From Bipolaris cookei (taxonomy: Eukaryota; Ascomycota; Dothideomycetes; Pleosporales; Pleosporaceae), in contig NRSV01000006.1 in NCBI GenBank assembly GCA_002286855.1, forward strand, positions 558,001 through 622,000: 64,000 nucleotides of DNA, given 5' to 3'. The notes below the pieces were generated by a model. It had not been told where the DNA came from, searched no databases, and saw only the letters and a program-made list of their open reading frames with translations. How positions within the stretch are numbered: position 1 is the stretch's first letter; every line of letters begins with the position of its first letter. Both the position numbers and the translations under genes were made by a program. Shown one piece after another: positions 22,652 to 34,007 of this stretch.

Positions 22652-24392
22652 CGGGATCGATAATTAGGGATGTTTTTTAACAAGTATAAAGACCAAGATG
22701 AGTTGCACCTTTATTGCTTACAGGCAAGGTGAGTGATGGTTCTGGTGGTGTATCGGAATTTTGGCTGAGCTTTTGGTAAGAGAAGTTCGTAGGAACTGGC
22801 GACATTGTATATGCGAAAGTGGTTGGAGCGACATCCGACTGTGGAGTAGATTGCTCTCGTTGGGGAGGCTGTATGATCTCTTTCGATGGAGCTGGGGGGT
22901 TTTGACAGCCTTGCCTTCGTTTTCAGTCTGCTAAGTGCCCAATTTCTCGTCGCTGACGGGTTGATAAGGGCTGATATCTACAGTATCGTCAAGTGCGATC
23001 GGCTCCGTAGTAAGAGATGAGGTTTCTATACACCTAGGACTCAAGTTCTTCCATGAACAAGAGAAAGCCATGATTCTCACTAAATGCATCATGCTTAGAG
23101 TAGATTCCGAATATCAGTTTATGAATTTCGTGCGAGAATGTGAAGACTCTGCTTTGTCCCAAAAGTTAGGAACGGGAAACAACGAAAAACTGCCACGCTT
23201 CCAGTGCGCTTTTGCGATGTGTACTATGCTATTGGCATGAAAGTCGCGAAGGATCTGGCTGACGTCGAATATCTCTGGCAGAGCCCATATAGCAGCAGCA
23301 GTCTTCTGGGTTCTTGGGTGAGACTTTGTCTCGATCTGAGGGGTAATAGGCAACGAGAAGAAAAAAGGTGATTCGAATGAGGAGGAGGGAACCGGGAAGA
23401 TTGTTACACATTGAGGCGCTCGTATTAAACAGGAAACTACGACCAAAAGTTGTATTGATGGGTAAGTTGGTATCTAATAGTGTTATTATCTTATAACGAA
23501 GTGCGCGATAGTTGAGTCTGGTTATTTGGTCTTGATGTATCCTCTATATAGAGACCTGAAGAATTCCAAGAGTGCTATATCCAATGTGGTTCAGACAGTG
23601 GTCAGAAGATGTGTTATACAGAGTTGGAGTTCACGGTGAGTCTGGAAGCAGTTACAAACACCAGGTGGATGCCAAGAGACTACACCCGTTTGGGCGAGAC
23701 ACCATAACAAAGAGTGTTTTACAACAAGGTCTCAATTCACGAATGCGGTGCTGCAAACGGCCAGCAGCAAGCTTCCAGTCACAATCCAAGTACCCAAATG
23801 GCAGTTGGGCACAAAATCACGATCAAGTAATGTTTGGCTACCATGGACGCGGGACAATGTCTAGACTTGTCTACTAACGATATTGGGATCAAGGACCCAC
23901 TGCGGCTGAAGGGTCAACCAAACAGTATCCACGAGGCTGAGCAAGCCTCAAAAATAGACTTGCCCTGCGTCGCAGTAATTGGGTGATGGGGTGTGGGTAG
24001 TTGAATGCCTCCAGGGGGAGGGATAGCTCGATACCTGGGGTCAGCCACAGCGGGGAACTTGTTTATGTTACGCTAGAGCAGATTTGCTTTTTTTGAAAGG
24101 CACCTCCGTACATGTGTTCTTAACCCCATTAATCAAAGACATCAATATTTGGTAATATGTCCGCAATTAGTTTTGGAGAAATGAGATAGTGTTGTTGGAG
24201 GTACAGGGGTAGTGCTGTGCGATCTGCAAGCTGGCCGCAAGTCTGTGCGTGCTTACAGCTGTGCCTCAGCAGAGCAGCGCCTCTTCTTGGGCTACAGCCC
24301 CCAAAGAGAAGCTGAATTTCAGGGTAACATAAGTACTTGTTGAACCCACGGTTCAGCTGCATCTCACCTTCTTCAAAGAGTTAACACGAACC
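22652..24392. other. intergenic, no gene seen
   Basis: About 1.7 kb. Open frames here are short and lack recognisable motifs. The right end contains the promoter of the isocyanide synthase gene. Confidence 0.5.
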
Positions 24393-25528
24393 ATGTCTTC
24401 TGCAATTACGCAAACTAGCGTCGACGCGAAAGCCGAGGAGATACTCAAGATCATCGAACAATATGGTCTGAACTACGAGCGGACTGGCAAGTGGGATGGG
24501 TTCGAGACGTTCCTGCCGATTGTCAAAGGACATGTTGAGTGCAAAGAGCCCGTGCTTATGTTACTTCCTGGTTTTCCGTTCAAGTCTCCAAACACAAAGG
24601 ATAAGGTGTTGGGTGTTTTACCGGATCTGGGCGAGGAGCTTGCGTTGAAGCATCTGGATGGGCTCTGTGAGGAGATCAAAGCAGTCTATGAGTTTGGGGC
24701 CGAATGTCATATCACCTCTGATGGTCTTGTATACAACGGTACTTTAGCATGTATTTTCTTTATATACGTCTTTGGCTAATAGTAACAGATCTTCTTGGCG
24801 TGAGTGACGAGACGGTATGGAACTTTGGACAAAGTGTTCGACAGATGGCGGCCGACAACAACCTCAACAACATCAGCTTCCTGCGACTGTGGGATATACT
24901 CCAGTATTCGGGAGACTTCCAATCTAAAGAATACTATCTCGAGCACGCGTCCAACATCCGCAAAGAACTCAAGCGACAGTACGGAGACCCTAAGTTCGAG
25001 GCAGATATGGCAAATACTAGCACTAGCGACATGCAGATGACGCATACCAAATATCTCGAATTTCTGAAGCAGGATCTGGCGTTGGATGAAAGACATCTTG
25101 CTCTTTCTCCGAAGGATCAGGCTGCAAATATTGCAAACACGGCGAAAGAGATGATGGGTCGCTGGAAGGCCTTCTCTGCTGCAATGGCTGCTGTACCTAC
25201 GCAGTATGTGCGTCTGTCTATTCACGATTCTGGTGGAAAAGATAAGCTGTCCATGGCTGTCATCCCGCAGCAAGAAAAAGGCGCACTCGGGGCGACACCG
25301 TGGCACTCGACACTTGTCATCGAGGAGGATGGGTCGATGCGCACTGTGCAACGGTGCAAGGTTGATGAGACCAAGTATCGTCTTGTGTATCGCGATGGGC
25401 GGCCGTATTGTTTCGGAGCTGTGGCGGGCAACGGGCAGGATTCGAACCAAAGCTTTGCAGAGCTATATCCTAGTGGCCTCACGATTCGGGACCGGAGGGC
25501 AGTTGCTGACGAGCAGCGAAAAGGCTAG
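24393..25528 (+). CDS. isocyanide synthase (DIT1/PvcA family)
   Basis: A 361-aa enzyme from exons 24393-24738 and 24789-25528 (50-nt intron; 362 codons). The protein has the hallmarks of the DIT1_PvcA (pyoverdine/dityrosine biosynthesis) family: the opening block MLLPGFPFKSPNTKDKVLG near residue 52, LGEELALKHLDGLCEEI, then the junction-spanning CHITSDGLVYNDLLGVSD, and late blocks YVRLSIHDSGGKDKLSMAV and TPWHSTLVIEEDGS. Characterised members (PvcA, IsnA, yeast Dit1, fungal ICS enzymes) convert an amino acid, often Trp, Tyr or Val, to an isonitrile or related formamide using ribulose-5-phosphate. Only the synthase domain is present; there is no fused dioxygenase, P450 or NRPS part. Its immediate neighbours are a pseudogene and a histidine kinase, not a typical cluster. 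Substrate is unknown. Confidence 0.9.
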
Positions 25529-26443
25529 GGCGAGGGGTAAAAAGCATATGTGCCCACAGAGGTCGGACTAGGAATGCTTGCTTGGTGTTGAAGAAGACGT
25601 CTGGGTAGGCAAATAGAGACATAGCTAGGCAACAGATGGATGAATGGCAGCGAATGTGCACGAGCAGCAGACGTGGTACGATTGCGTAGTGTCAGCGGGG
25701 CCGTGTCAGCGTGCAGTTCACACGCGAGATGCCGAGGACGATCAGGTCAATGGATCTGGTGAGGCTGCAAGAAAGGCGAGGGCCGCCCAAAAACATGGTT
25801 GAGCGATAATGGTGCACGCTCAACCTGGTGAGGATCGGCCGATGAAGGGCAGGCGACCAATCGCTTGGGGCCATGGAGGGCCGGTGCAGGAGGGAGACGC
25901 CCACGCGCATGCAAGATATGTGCAATACGCGACTCGGGCCTTTGTGTGCTTGCGGGTGAGCATGACAAGGACGATGGATTTGTGAGGGACTCAAGTTGTG
26001 GTTGGCAGCATCACGCGGGTGTTTGGCTGTACATATGTAAGTATGCGTTTATATATATGTACATAGACACACGCAAATATGCTGTACAGGTACAAGTACA
26101 GGTGCAGGTACATACTACAGGCACAGGTGCGGCTGTGCGGCAAGGTTGCATCGGAATCTCGGTGTTCGGAACGCTGCCGATCGGAAGGGGCTTGGCAGGC
26201 GTGGGTGCGCTGCATGGCCATCTTCGATTGCATCCCGTCCCCACCTGGCAGACGGCATGCATGCATGGAACTGACTGCCACTGGTGCCCGAGAGAAACAC
26301 CGGCGGGTGTCGAGACTAGTCCATCATATGCTTGCAAGATCAACGGGTCTCAGACTTGTCCTCTCCAGCCCTCTGCTTTCTATGAGGATGTTGCAGCCCC
26401 TTGTGTGCCTTGCCATCTTCGCATGTGCTCCTGTCTTGTGCAG
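25529..26443. promoter_or_regulatory. intergenic with short tandem repeats
   Basis: The stretch upstream of the second histidine kinase. A run of caggta/caggtg-type hexamers lies at about 26085-26130, next to TATA/TACA-rich sequence at 26030-26075. The kinase frame stays open upstream through this region, but the amino-acid content there is not convincing, so I treat it as 5' leader or promoter. Confidence 0.45.
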
Positions 26444-29430
26444 ATGCTGACCCCACCCCCGGAAGACGGAGGCATCGACTCTCCTGACAATGCGACCCTG
26501 ACTGCGACCGCGACCGACGAACAATGCGACTGGACCGCCGCCCTGCCACAAACTCCTCATATCCGCTTCTTCCGCAACACCGACTGGTCGCGCACTCGCC
26601 TGGGCCCCCTTGACAGCTGGAGCCCGACGCTGCGGCTCTTTGCCAGTTATGTGCTCACAGACTCGCGCGCCGCATGTCTCTGGTGGGGAGACATTTCCCA
26701 CATGACAGCCATCTACAATGAAAAATATGCCCCTCTTGCCGCTGAAGTGCACCCTGGCCTCATGGGATCCCTCTTTCAGGATGGCTATCCAGAGCTGTGG
26801 CCCTCCGTCAGCGCCTATTTTAAACAGGCAAAGAGCACCGGCATTGGTGTCAATTATAGTTCGGCTCTTTCGACCTTTGTCGAGCGCAAGGGCTACCGCG
26901 AGGAGGCTTTCTTTTCCGGTGGCTTTACACCCGTAGGCATGCCTGGCACAGTAGAAGGCTACATCAATCATGTGTGAGTTTTTTTGGTCGTACCAGATGC
27001 GCTCCCGTCATGACAGCACTACTGTGGACGCGCAGGTAGAGTTTTGGATGCAGAGCTGATGTGCTCCCCAGTTACGAAGTAACCACGGAGAAACTCACCG
27101 AGCGCCGCACAAAATGCTTGAATAAGCTCGCCTCAGTGCCTCCATGGTCTATCGACAATATCTGCTCACACATCCTCACCACGCTGGAGACGAATATATA
27201 TGATGCACCCATGGTTATGTTGTACAGGATGGATGAAACAGCAGGTTCCAATTGGCTGAGGCTGCATGGTCATATAGGCCTCCCTGAGGGCCATCCTCTA
27301 CTGGTGAACACGGCTACGATCGATAGTGAAGAAGGACTCATACCGGACATGCGACGAGCTGGCACAGACCAAACTATTATCGATTACGACGACCGTTTCT
27401 CATCCGTCGACTGGAAAGGTTGGGGCGCGCCGTCTGAGAAGATCGTCGTCATGCCCATCATGTGTGGTGGGCGTCTCTTTGGCTACCTCATCTTTGGTAC
27501 GAACCCTTATCGTCCACACGACGAAATGTGCGAGCAGTTCATTCGAGACCTCGACCGCATGGTGTCGAGTCTCATGACTGCTGCAGTAGACTATGAGTCC
27601 AACAAGAAGCATCAGGTCCAGCTTGAAGCGGACCTCGCTTTCAGCGATCTTAAGCTACGCCATCTCATCGATCACGCGTCGGTGGGCATGTGCCATGTTT
27701 CCCTAGATGGATATATGCTTTGGGCAAACGATTATTACTACGAATTAGCTGGACAATCGCCGACCAATCACTCCGATAGTCTCGCCCTCTTCTTTGATGC
27801 ATATCATGAAGACGACCGCGCAAAATCAGAAGAGATTTGGGAGCGTCTGCTCAAGGGTGACGACCAAGTCACCGTCGACCTGCGTTTGAAACGACTGTAT
27901 ACGCCTCCAACAGGCGATCCAGAACCGGCACAGCTTCAAGTCCTCGCATTCCCATACCGCAACGAACATGGCAGTGTGGTGAGCGTCATGGCTTGTACTA
28001 CCGACATTAGCCGATTATGCTGGGCAAAGTCCTTCCAGGCTCGACAGGCTGCTGAAGCTAGAGAAGCGAAAAGACAGCAGGAAGCCTTCATTGATGTGGT
28101 CTCCCACGAAATGCGGAACCCACTCAGTGCCATTGTGCACTGTGCTGATGCCATTGCAAGCGCGCTTGAAGAGTGCCGTGCACAGATCCCCGATATCCCT
28201 AAACCCTGTCTAGATATTCTCAACGACAACATGTACAGCGCCAACACGATCATGCAATGTGCGCACCACCAGAAGCGGATCATTGACGACGTGCTTACAC
28301 TAAGCAAACTCGACTCCATGCTCTTATCGATTACCCCAGTTCCTGTTAAACCTATGAAACTCGTTGACTCCATTGTCAACATCTTCCAAGCCGAACTGAA
28401 GACAAACAATATTGCTTACAGCATAACACCACACCCTTCTCTCTCGGAACTCGGCATTGATCATCTATTTTTCGATCCATCTCGTGTGACGCAAATCTTC
28501 ATTAATTTGCTTACAAATGCCATCAAATTCGTCAAACCGTCAGAAGAACCAGCCATCTCAATTCGCTATGCTGCAAGCCGATCAGACCCACGCACTCTCT
28601 TTCCCAGCGATATGTTCTGGGCAACTGACGGCGATGCACCTGCCGATGTGACTAGCAACCCAGACTGGGGTAATGGTGAGGAGATATATTTGGGTTTCAG
28701 CGTAACAGACTCTGGTATCGGGCTGCAGGAAAAGGACATCAACAAGATTTTTGAACGCTTCAGGCAGGCAAACGTGAAGACGCACGTGAATTACGGAGGT
28801 AGTGGTTTAGGTCTCTTCATATCCAAAGAGCTTACCGAAAAGCAGGGAGGCGAAATTGGGGTTGCCTCTGTCCTGGGTGAGGGCTCGACGTTCGGATTCT
28901 ATGTCAAGACACGAAGGGTAGAACCCCAGCCTAAGACACTAAAGGAAATGTTCCAACAAGTAGGAAACACGGAGTTTGCATCTCGACAACTACGTGTGTT
29001 GCTGGTGGAGGACAACATCATCAACCAGCGAGTTCTCGGAAAACAACTCAAGAAAGCCGGTTGCGATGTCACCGTAGCGAACCATGGTCTCGAAGCGCTC
29101 GATTCCTTGGACCGACAGACGTTTGACATTGTGTTGATGGACTTGGAAATGCCAGTACTCGATGGCCTCGAAGCGATGCGCCAGTTCAGGAAGAAAGAAC
29201 TCAACCAATGTCGGCCGGTAAGGCTGCCCATCATTGCAGTAACGGCCAATGTGCGGAAAGAACAAATGGATACAGCCATGGCTGCTGGGGCAGATCGTGT
29301 TATGCAGAAACCTTTCAAAGCAGCCGACCTGGTATTTATGATGAAGTCATTGATACCGCAGCTCGCGCCATTATCTATCGATCCACCAACACCAGGATTG
29401 GGTAGTCGGTCAAGTGCTTTAGTACCTTGA
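26444..29430 (+). CDS. hybrid histidine kinase, PAS-GAF-PAS-HisKA-HATPase-REC
   Basis: A 962-aa hybrid histidine kinase from exons 26444-26973 and 27072-29430 (98-nt intron; 963 codons). A PAS-like block starts with DWSRTRLGPLDSW near residue 46 and includes CLWWGDISHMTAIYNEKY. A GAF-like domain lies at about 200-345 (DAPMVMLYRMDE and later GAPSEKIVVMPI). A PAS domain lies at about 370-490. The phospho-acceptor His522 sits in SHEMRNPLSAIV. The ATPase has NLLTNAIKF, DSGIGL and GGSGLGLFISKEL. The receiver has LLVEDN, Asp in IVLMDLEMP, and Lys in MQKPF. All core residues are intact. The order of domains and many local motifs match the kinase at 7.3-12.1 kb, so the two are paralogues of one group, this one lacking the long disordered N-terminus. 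An alternative in-frame ATG lies at 26423. No membrane segment is evident. Confidence 0.93.
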
Positions 29431-30122
29431 GTATTTGAGGTTACCTTTGTCATCTCAATGGAACAAAGAACCATGACGATAAACGCAGAAGATTTCGCTG
29501 TCTGCCCGACGATCCAGATCTTCGATTTAAGGTTTAAGTTCGCAAACCTTGGTACGTCTACTAAACGCGCTTACCATGTCTTCGACATCCCTGTTTTTGA
29601 TTTCCTTACTGACTAATGTCCTGACTTCAACAGTGGTGAGAGACATCAACGAAACACATCTGTTCTCATACCTATTTGTATCAACGCATTGCACAAGCAA
29701 GTGTTCGCGCATGATACTCCGAAATCTACTGAACGGCGTATGTTCAATATCGCCAAGTCGAGAATGAGGAACCTCAGGCGAGTAGAATTTATTGATACGT
29801 TTATGCTATCATTACATGGCTTTGTCGCGCAAGAGTGTTGTTGGACAAGAAGCTAGGCCAACTGAGGCCCAGTAGAGTGACACCTTGAGCTTAGTAGTAG
29901 ATGAGAGGAAGAGGAAGATGCATAAGAATTATCAATCTTGTGACAGATAGAATGAGATAAAAATTTGAATATCAACACTACATTTGAGTTTTTCTTTTCT
30001 GCTTCCAGCATCCAGGGAAACAAGCCAAGTCGGTTTTGATCACGCTTTGCACGTGCCGTGGTCATTACTAGTACTTCTCTTGGTGAACTAAAACACTGTA
30101 ATAAAAACAGTCCCTACTAAGG
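29431..30122. other. intergenic, no gene seen
   Basis: The region between the histidine kinase stop and the LTR-like insertion. No supported gene was seen. Confidence 0.5.
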
Positions 30123-30127
30123 TAAAG

Positions 30128-31375
30128 TGTAAGGGGCTGCGCTCCGGGGAGCAAACGCTGGGTATACACGAGGTTGTATTCGATAGCGAGCTAAGCTCTA
30201 GCCTACGCAGCTATCTATATACAATACTAGTTACCTTAAAAACGATCGGGCCGGGAAGGTAGGGTATGTTACAAGTAACAAGAAGGATTCTCTCCTTGAC
30301 AAGTGACGAGAAGGCTGAAGGCCCAGGGACGTCCACGTCAGAAGGTAACGATCATCGCGGGTCGCTGATCACGTGATCGACATCACGCCAAGACGCTGGC
30401 ATCAGTGATGCCACCCAAGACATGTGAGGATATGGCCTCACAGGAGCAGGGAGGAGTCAGTGACTCCAGGGCCAAATTCTGATGCCAGGACTGGAAGTAA
30501 TGAGGACCCAAGGATGGATGGGTTTTGTCGCAGCCTATGCAAGGCCGCAGAAGCAATGACTTCAGTTGAGCCGAGATGTCAGATGTAAGTACCTGGATCC
30601 GTTGAACCTCAACCGAAGAACGTTCAGGGAACTCTATTACTACAGCAGTACGTAGACACCGGGAGTCTATCAGGGAAATCAAAAGGACTCTGTGATAGGC
30701 TAGAGCCTAGTTGGTGTGTTGTACCTCGATGGAATCTCGGCCTGCTCCTAAAATCCGGATGCCACCTAGAGCTCCGAGTCTCGCCGAGACTCGGTGCGCT
30801 CTGACCGACAACCGGAGCGACTAGGTCTTATCGACTCGATTGTGCAGGGGCAGCTAGCACTGTATATAGATAGCTACGTAGCTCAGAAGCTCAGTTCTCT
30901 ATCGAATACAATCTTGTTACCAGACATCGGCAACCTTTGCGCACACCCTCACAGACTCTTAGCGAACCTGATCTTGACGCCCACAACCACCACGTATAAA
31001 TAACGATAAGGCGGGTCGATAATAGAGAGCATACACAATACACTCATCAATTCACCGCACCTACGCGTGCGACAGATTTCATTATTACTCTCGTTGTGGT
31101 CAACTCAAATTGTACTTTCTTACTAGTTACTTTTACTTGACAAGATTGTTACTCGTTAGTCTATAGCAATATAGATTAGTGTTTATCAAAACCCCCGGTT
31201 ACATCCATACCTCTTTTCCACTACGAATCGCCAGACAATCTCACGGAACACTAGCGTAAAGCTCGCCGGCCCTAGCAAGGACCCGGACAGAGAATTATAG
31301 ATCCAAACCCCGTTTAACAGAGTAAACTGAGGCCGTAGACGAGGACAAGAGGTAAAGGGCGTTTAGCCCGTTACA
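30128..31375. mobile_element. LTR-like insertion (solo LTR candidate) with 5-bp TSD
   Basis: A 1248-bp block begins TGTAAGGGGC and ends GCCCGTTACA, with TG...CA termini that are short inverted repeats (TGTAA/TTACA). It is flanked by the identical 5-mer taaag at 30123-30127 and 31376-31380. These are the hallmarks of a retroviral-type integration. No reading frame of reverse transcriptase or integrase occurs inside, so a solo LTR of a long-terminal-repeat retrotransposon is the simplest explanation. A TATA-like tataaata near 30994 could be its promoter. An imperfect internal inverted repeat (about 30173-30232 against 30854-30912) and a perfect 12-bp palindrome with a CACGTG core (30367-30378) are also present. 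A non-autonomous element of another class is the alternative. Confidence 0.7.
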
Positions 31376-31380
31376 TAAAG

Positions 31381-31730
31381 CCACTGTTTGCAATTAGTTG
31401 CCTTCATTACTACGCATTTAAAAGCATTGATTCTGTTTTCCAAAGTCCTAAAGTCTTATATAAATATTAATATACTATAAGGAAATTGTGTAATTCTATA
31501 ATGCTAGCATGCAGTTATGTCTTGTTAATGTTGCGCTATTTCGGTAGAGGCAGTTTTATCCGGGTATTTTGGTCCACCAAGAGTTACTTTGAAGCAAGTG
31601 CACGGGCCATGTCAATTAAGAGTGTCGCGTCGCGTCGCATCTTCCCGATTCATCCACCGGGCACCACTCTCATCTGCGTCTTACGCCGTACTAGTCAAAC
31701 GTTCACTCAGTGCCCATTCTTAGGGTCGCA
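31381..31730. promoter_or_regulatory. promoter region of F-box gene
   Basis: 350 bp between the LTR-like insertion and the F-box gene start. The insertion therefore lies close to this promoter. A gtcgcgtcgcgtcgcat short tandem motif lies near 31624-31640. Confidence 0.4.
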
Positions 31731-33528
31731 ATGGCTCGCCAAATTTCAGCAGAGGAATTCCAGGAATTAGGCCGCAATTACTACAAAGTCAAGCAATACG
31801 ACAAGGCGCTAGAGATATTCACAAAGGGCATCGAGACTTGCCAGAAGCCTACCCTCAATTTGTATGACTACCGAGCTGCCACTTATGAAAAACTTGAAAG
31901 ATTTAGTGATGCGGTCAAAGATGGGAGAGAAATGATTAGACTGCAAAAATCAGACGTCAAGGGATACCTAAGGACAGCAAGTGTCCTAGAGAAGATGGGA
32001 AAAGAAGAGACAGCACTAGGGATATACAAGTATGGGATGAAAAATGTTGGATCTAAGGATAAGAATTTCAAGGTATGTATCCTCGTCGGACTTGTCTTCT
32101 GTTCTATCATTCCCTCAACCACGGGGTTGCGAGCTGCCGCTGACGTTTAATCAGCTTCTTCAACAACTGCATGACAAGCTCACTCGTAAACTTTCACCAG
32201 CAACAGCTGTTGATCCGTTCTGTGTTCTACCTGTGGAGTTGGCCGAGATGGTGCTTGAGTATCTGCCTTTCCGCCACATAGTCAACTGCATGCGGGTCAG
32301 CAAAGGCTGGCGAGATTACCTTTCAAAACTACCTAGGTTGTGGCTGCATCTTGATCTGAAGGGCGCACGTAAGCCTGTGCCTCGTTCCTTCGTCAACTCG
32401 GCTTTCAAATATTCAGAGATGCGTATGACGCACGTCACCCTCCACCGTTTCGAGCACATGGACGTAATCAAAAATCTAACAAAAATGGCCAAAGATCTCA
32501 CAGAAGTGGAGATTGTCTCCTCACCACATGCCATGTCAGCATCACTAGTCGAGATCGCCAAGAGCAGTTCCAAGCTGAAGAAACTCACCGTGCATTCAGA
32601 CATAACGGCAGATGCTGTGGAGCAAATTCTCCAAGCGCGACACACACTTGAACACGTTGCTTTCCACGGTGTCTTACCACTCAGACACCCGATGAAATGG
32701 ACGAATTCATTTCCTCACCTCCATACACTGAGTTTAACTGGTACTGACAGGTTAAGTGGATGGCAGCTCGAGATTGCCAAACTCTTTAGTCTTACGCCCT
32801 CGCTCAAGTCCTTTTCAGTCTGCAATGTGGATAGTTTCCACGTATCAGACCGAGGCTGGCCACAGGATGCATCTCAAATGCCGCCAATCACAACACTAGT
32901 CATGAAGCGCGTATCATTCGAGCTGTACTTTGCATTGCCCGATACACTGCAACATCTCGTCCTTGACAATTATTGGGGCTCGCTACCAAGGATTGCTAAC
33001 AGCGGTCCATGGGCGCGTGCCAAATTAGCTGACCTCACACATCTGTCACTGTCTGGAATCTCTGTGAGCCCGGAGAAATTCGAAATGCTTCTCGATTCAT
33101 ACATTGAAGACGGCGCTTTCAAATCGCTCCCGGGTAGCAAACCACTGCAGCACCTCTCCCTCCGCTGCCTGCTCGATCCGGAAGCAACATTATTCAACGG
33201 GCCTAATGCCGTTCTCTGCTGCTCCCCACGAGTTCTTACGCCAGCTCTCGAGTCGTTGGATCTAGGCACTATGCCATGTACCGACGATGACGTTGAGTGT
33301 CTGCTCACGTATGAAACTGGTCTCACAACCATTGACCTCTCGAACACAAACATCACTGGAGCTTCTATCAAGATGCTAGCTGATAAGCTACCATCGCTTA
33401 AACGTATCATAGCAGATAATTGCGTGAGGATTACTGGTCGTGATGCAATACAGTATGCAGAGCGGAAGGGGGTGGCGGTGAGTTATCAGATGGGCGAGCA
33501 GAAAGGCGGCAGGAGGATTAGATATTGA
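31731..33528 (+). CDS. TPR/F-box/LRR protein (Dia2/Pof3 type)
   Basis: A 571-aa protein from exons 31731-32072 and 32155-33528 (82-nt intron; 572 codons). Residues about 5-108 form TPR-like helical repeats (FQELGRNYYKVKQYDKALEI, then YRAATYEKLERFSDAVKDG). An F-box at about 134-175 reads FCVLPVELAEMVLEYLPFRH followed by SKGWRDYL. The remainder holds leucine-rich repeats, for example LESLDLGTMPCTDDDVECL and TIDLSNTNITGASIK. This TPR plus F-box plus LRR order is characteristic of yeast Dia2 and fission yeast Pof3, substrate receptors of SCF ubiquitin ligases that act in genome stability and replisome turnover. The start at 31731 was preferred over the in-frame ATG at 31710 because MARQISAEEF leads straight into the TPR. 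Orthology is inferred from architecture. Confidence 0.87.
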
Positions 33529-34007
33529 TAGAGCTTTTCGTTTTTCAAATCAAAATAAACAACAGCAAGTCATCTGAAGAACCGGAAGGACATTCCTGAT
33601 ATTTAGCGTTCAAGTGTGTCCTGTTCTTAAGGAAGCCAGTAGAAACACTTGAACGATCATTATAATAAAAAAACTCCTCTTAATACACTGCTTCAATGGC
33701 ACTGTGTTTTTCGGTATTATATCTTCGTACTGTCACGTATCCAAACGCAATCATTTATGCTGCCTTGCGAATATATTGTTGCATGTTGAAGGAATGAGAC
33801 TTGTAGGGTGTGGGCCGCAAGGAGTACTAACCCTAGGCGGAGCGGGCGCGCTAACACCGGATAAACACTAGCCCCGAACTTCTCTTTGAGAGGCACTCGC
33901 CGCCGCCTGTCGCATCCAGGGCAGACAAGGACTCTACACGTCCTCACTCAATACCCACTCTCACCTCTACCCTTTCCCTACCGCGCCTTACATATCTAGC
34001 CGCAATC
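33529..34007. promoter_or_regulatory. F-box gene 3' region and RPB2 promoter
   Basis: 479 bp between two genes on the same strand. A pyrimidine-rich tract at 33945-33990, just before the RPB2 start, is typical of highly expressed fungal genes. No gene was seen. Confidence 0.4.

Noticed and set aside
23572..23877. 101-codon open frame
   Set aside because: No motif, no codon bias visible, isolated in an intergenic stretch.
25865..26443. Upstream extension of the second histidine kinase frame by 193 codons
   Set aside because: The translated extension contains tandem-repeat and TATA-rich sequence with no kinase-like features; related architecture begins at the DWSRTRLGP block shortly after 26444.
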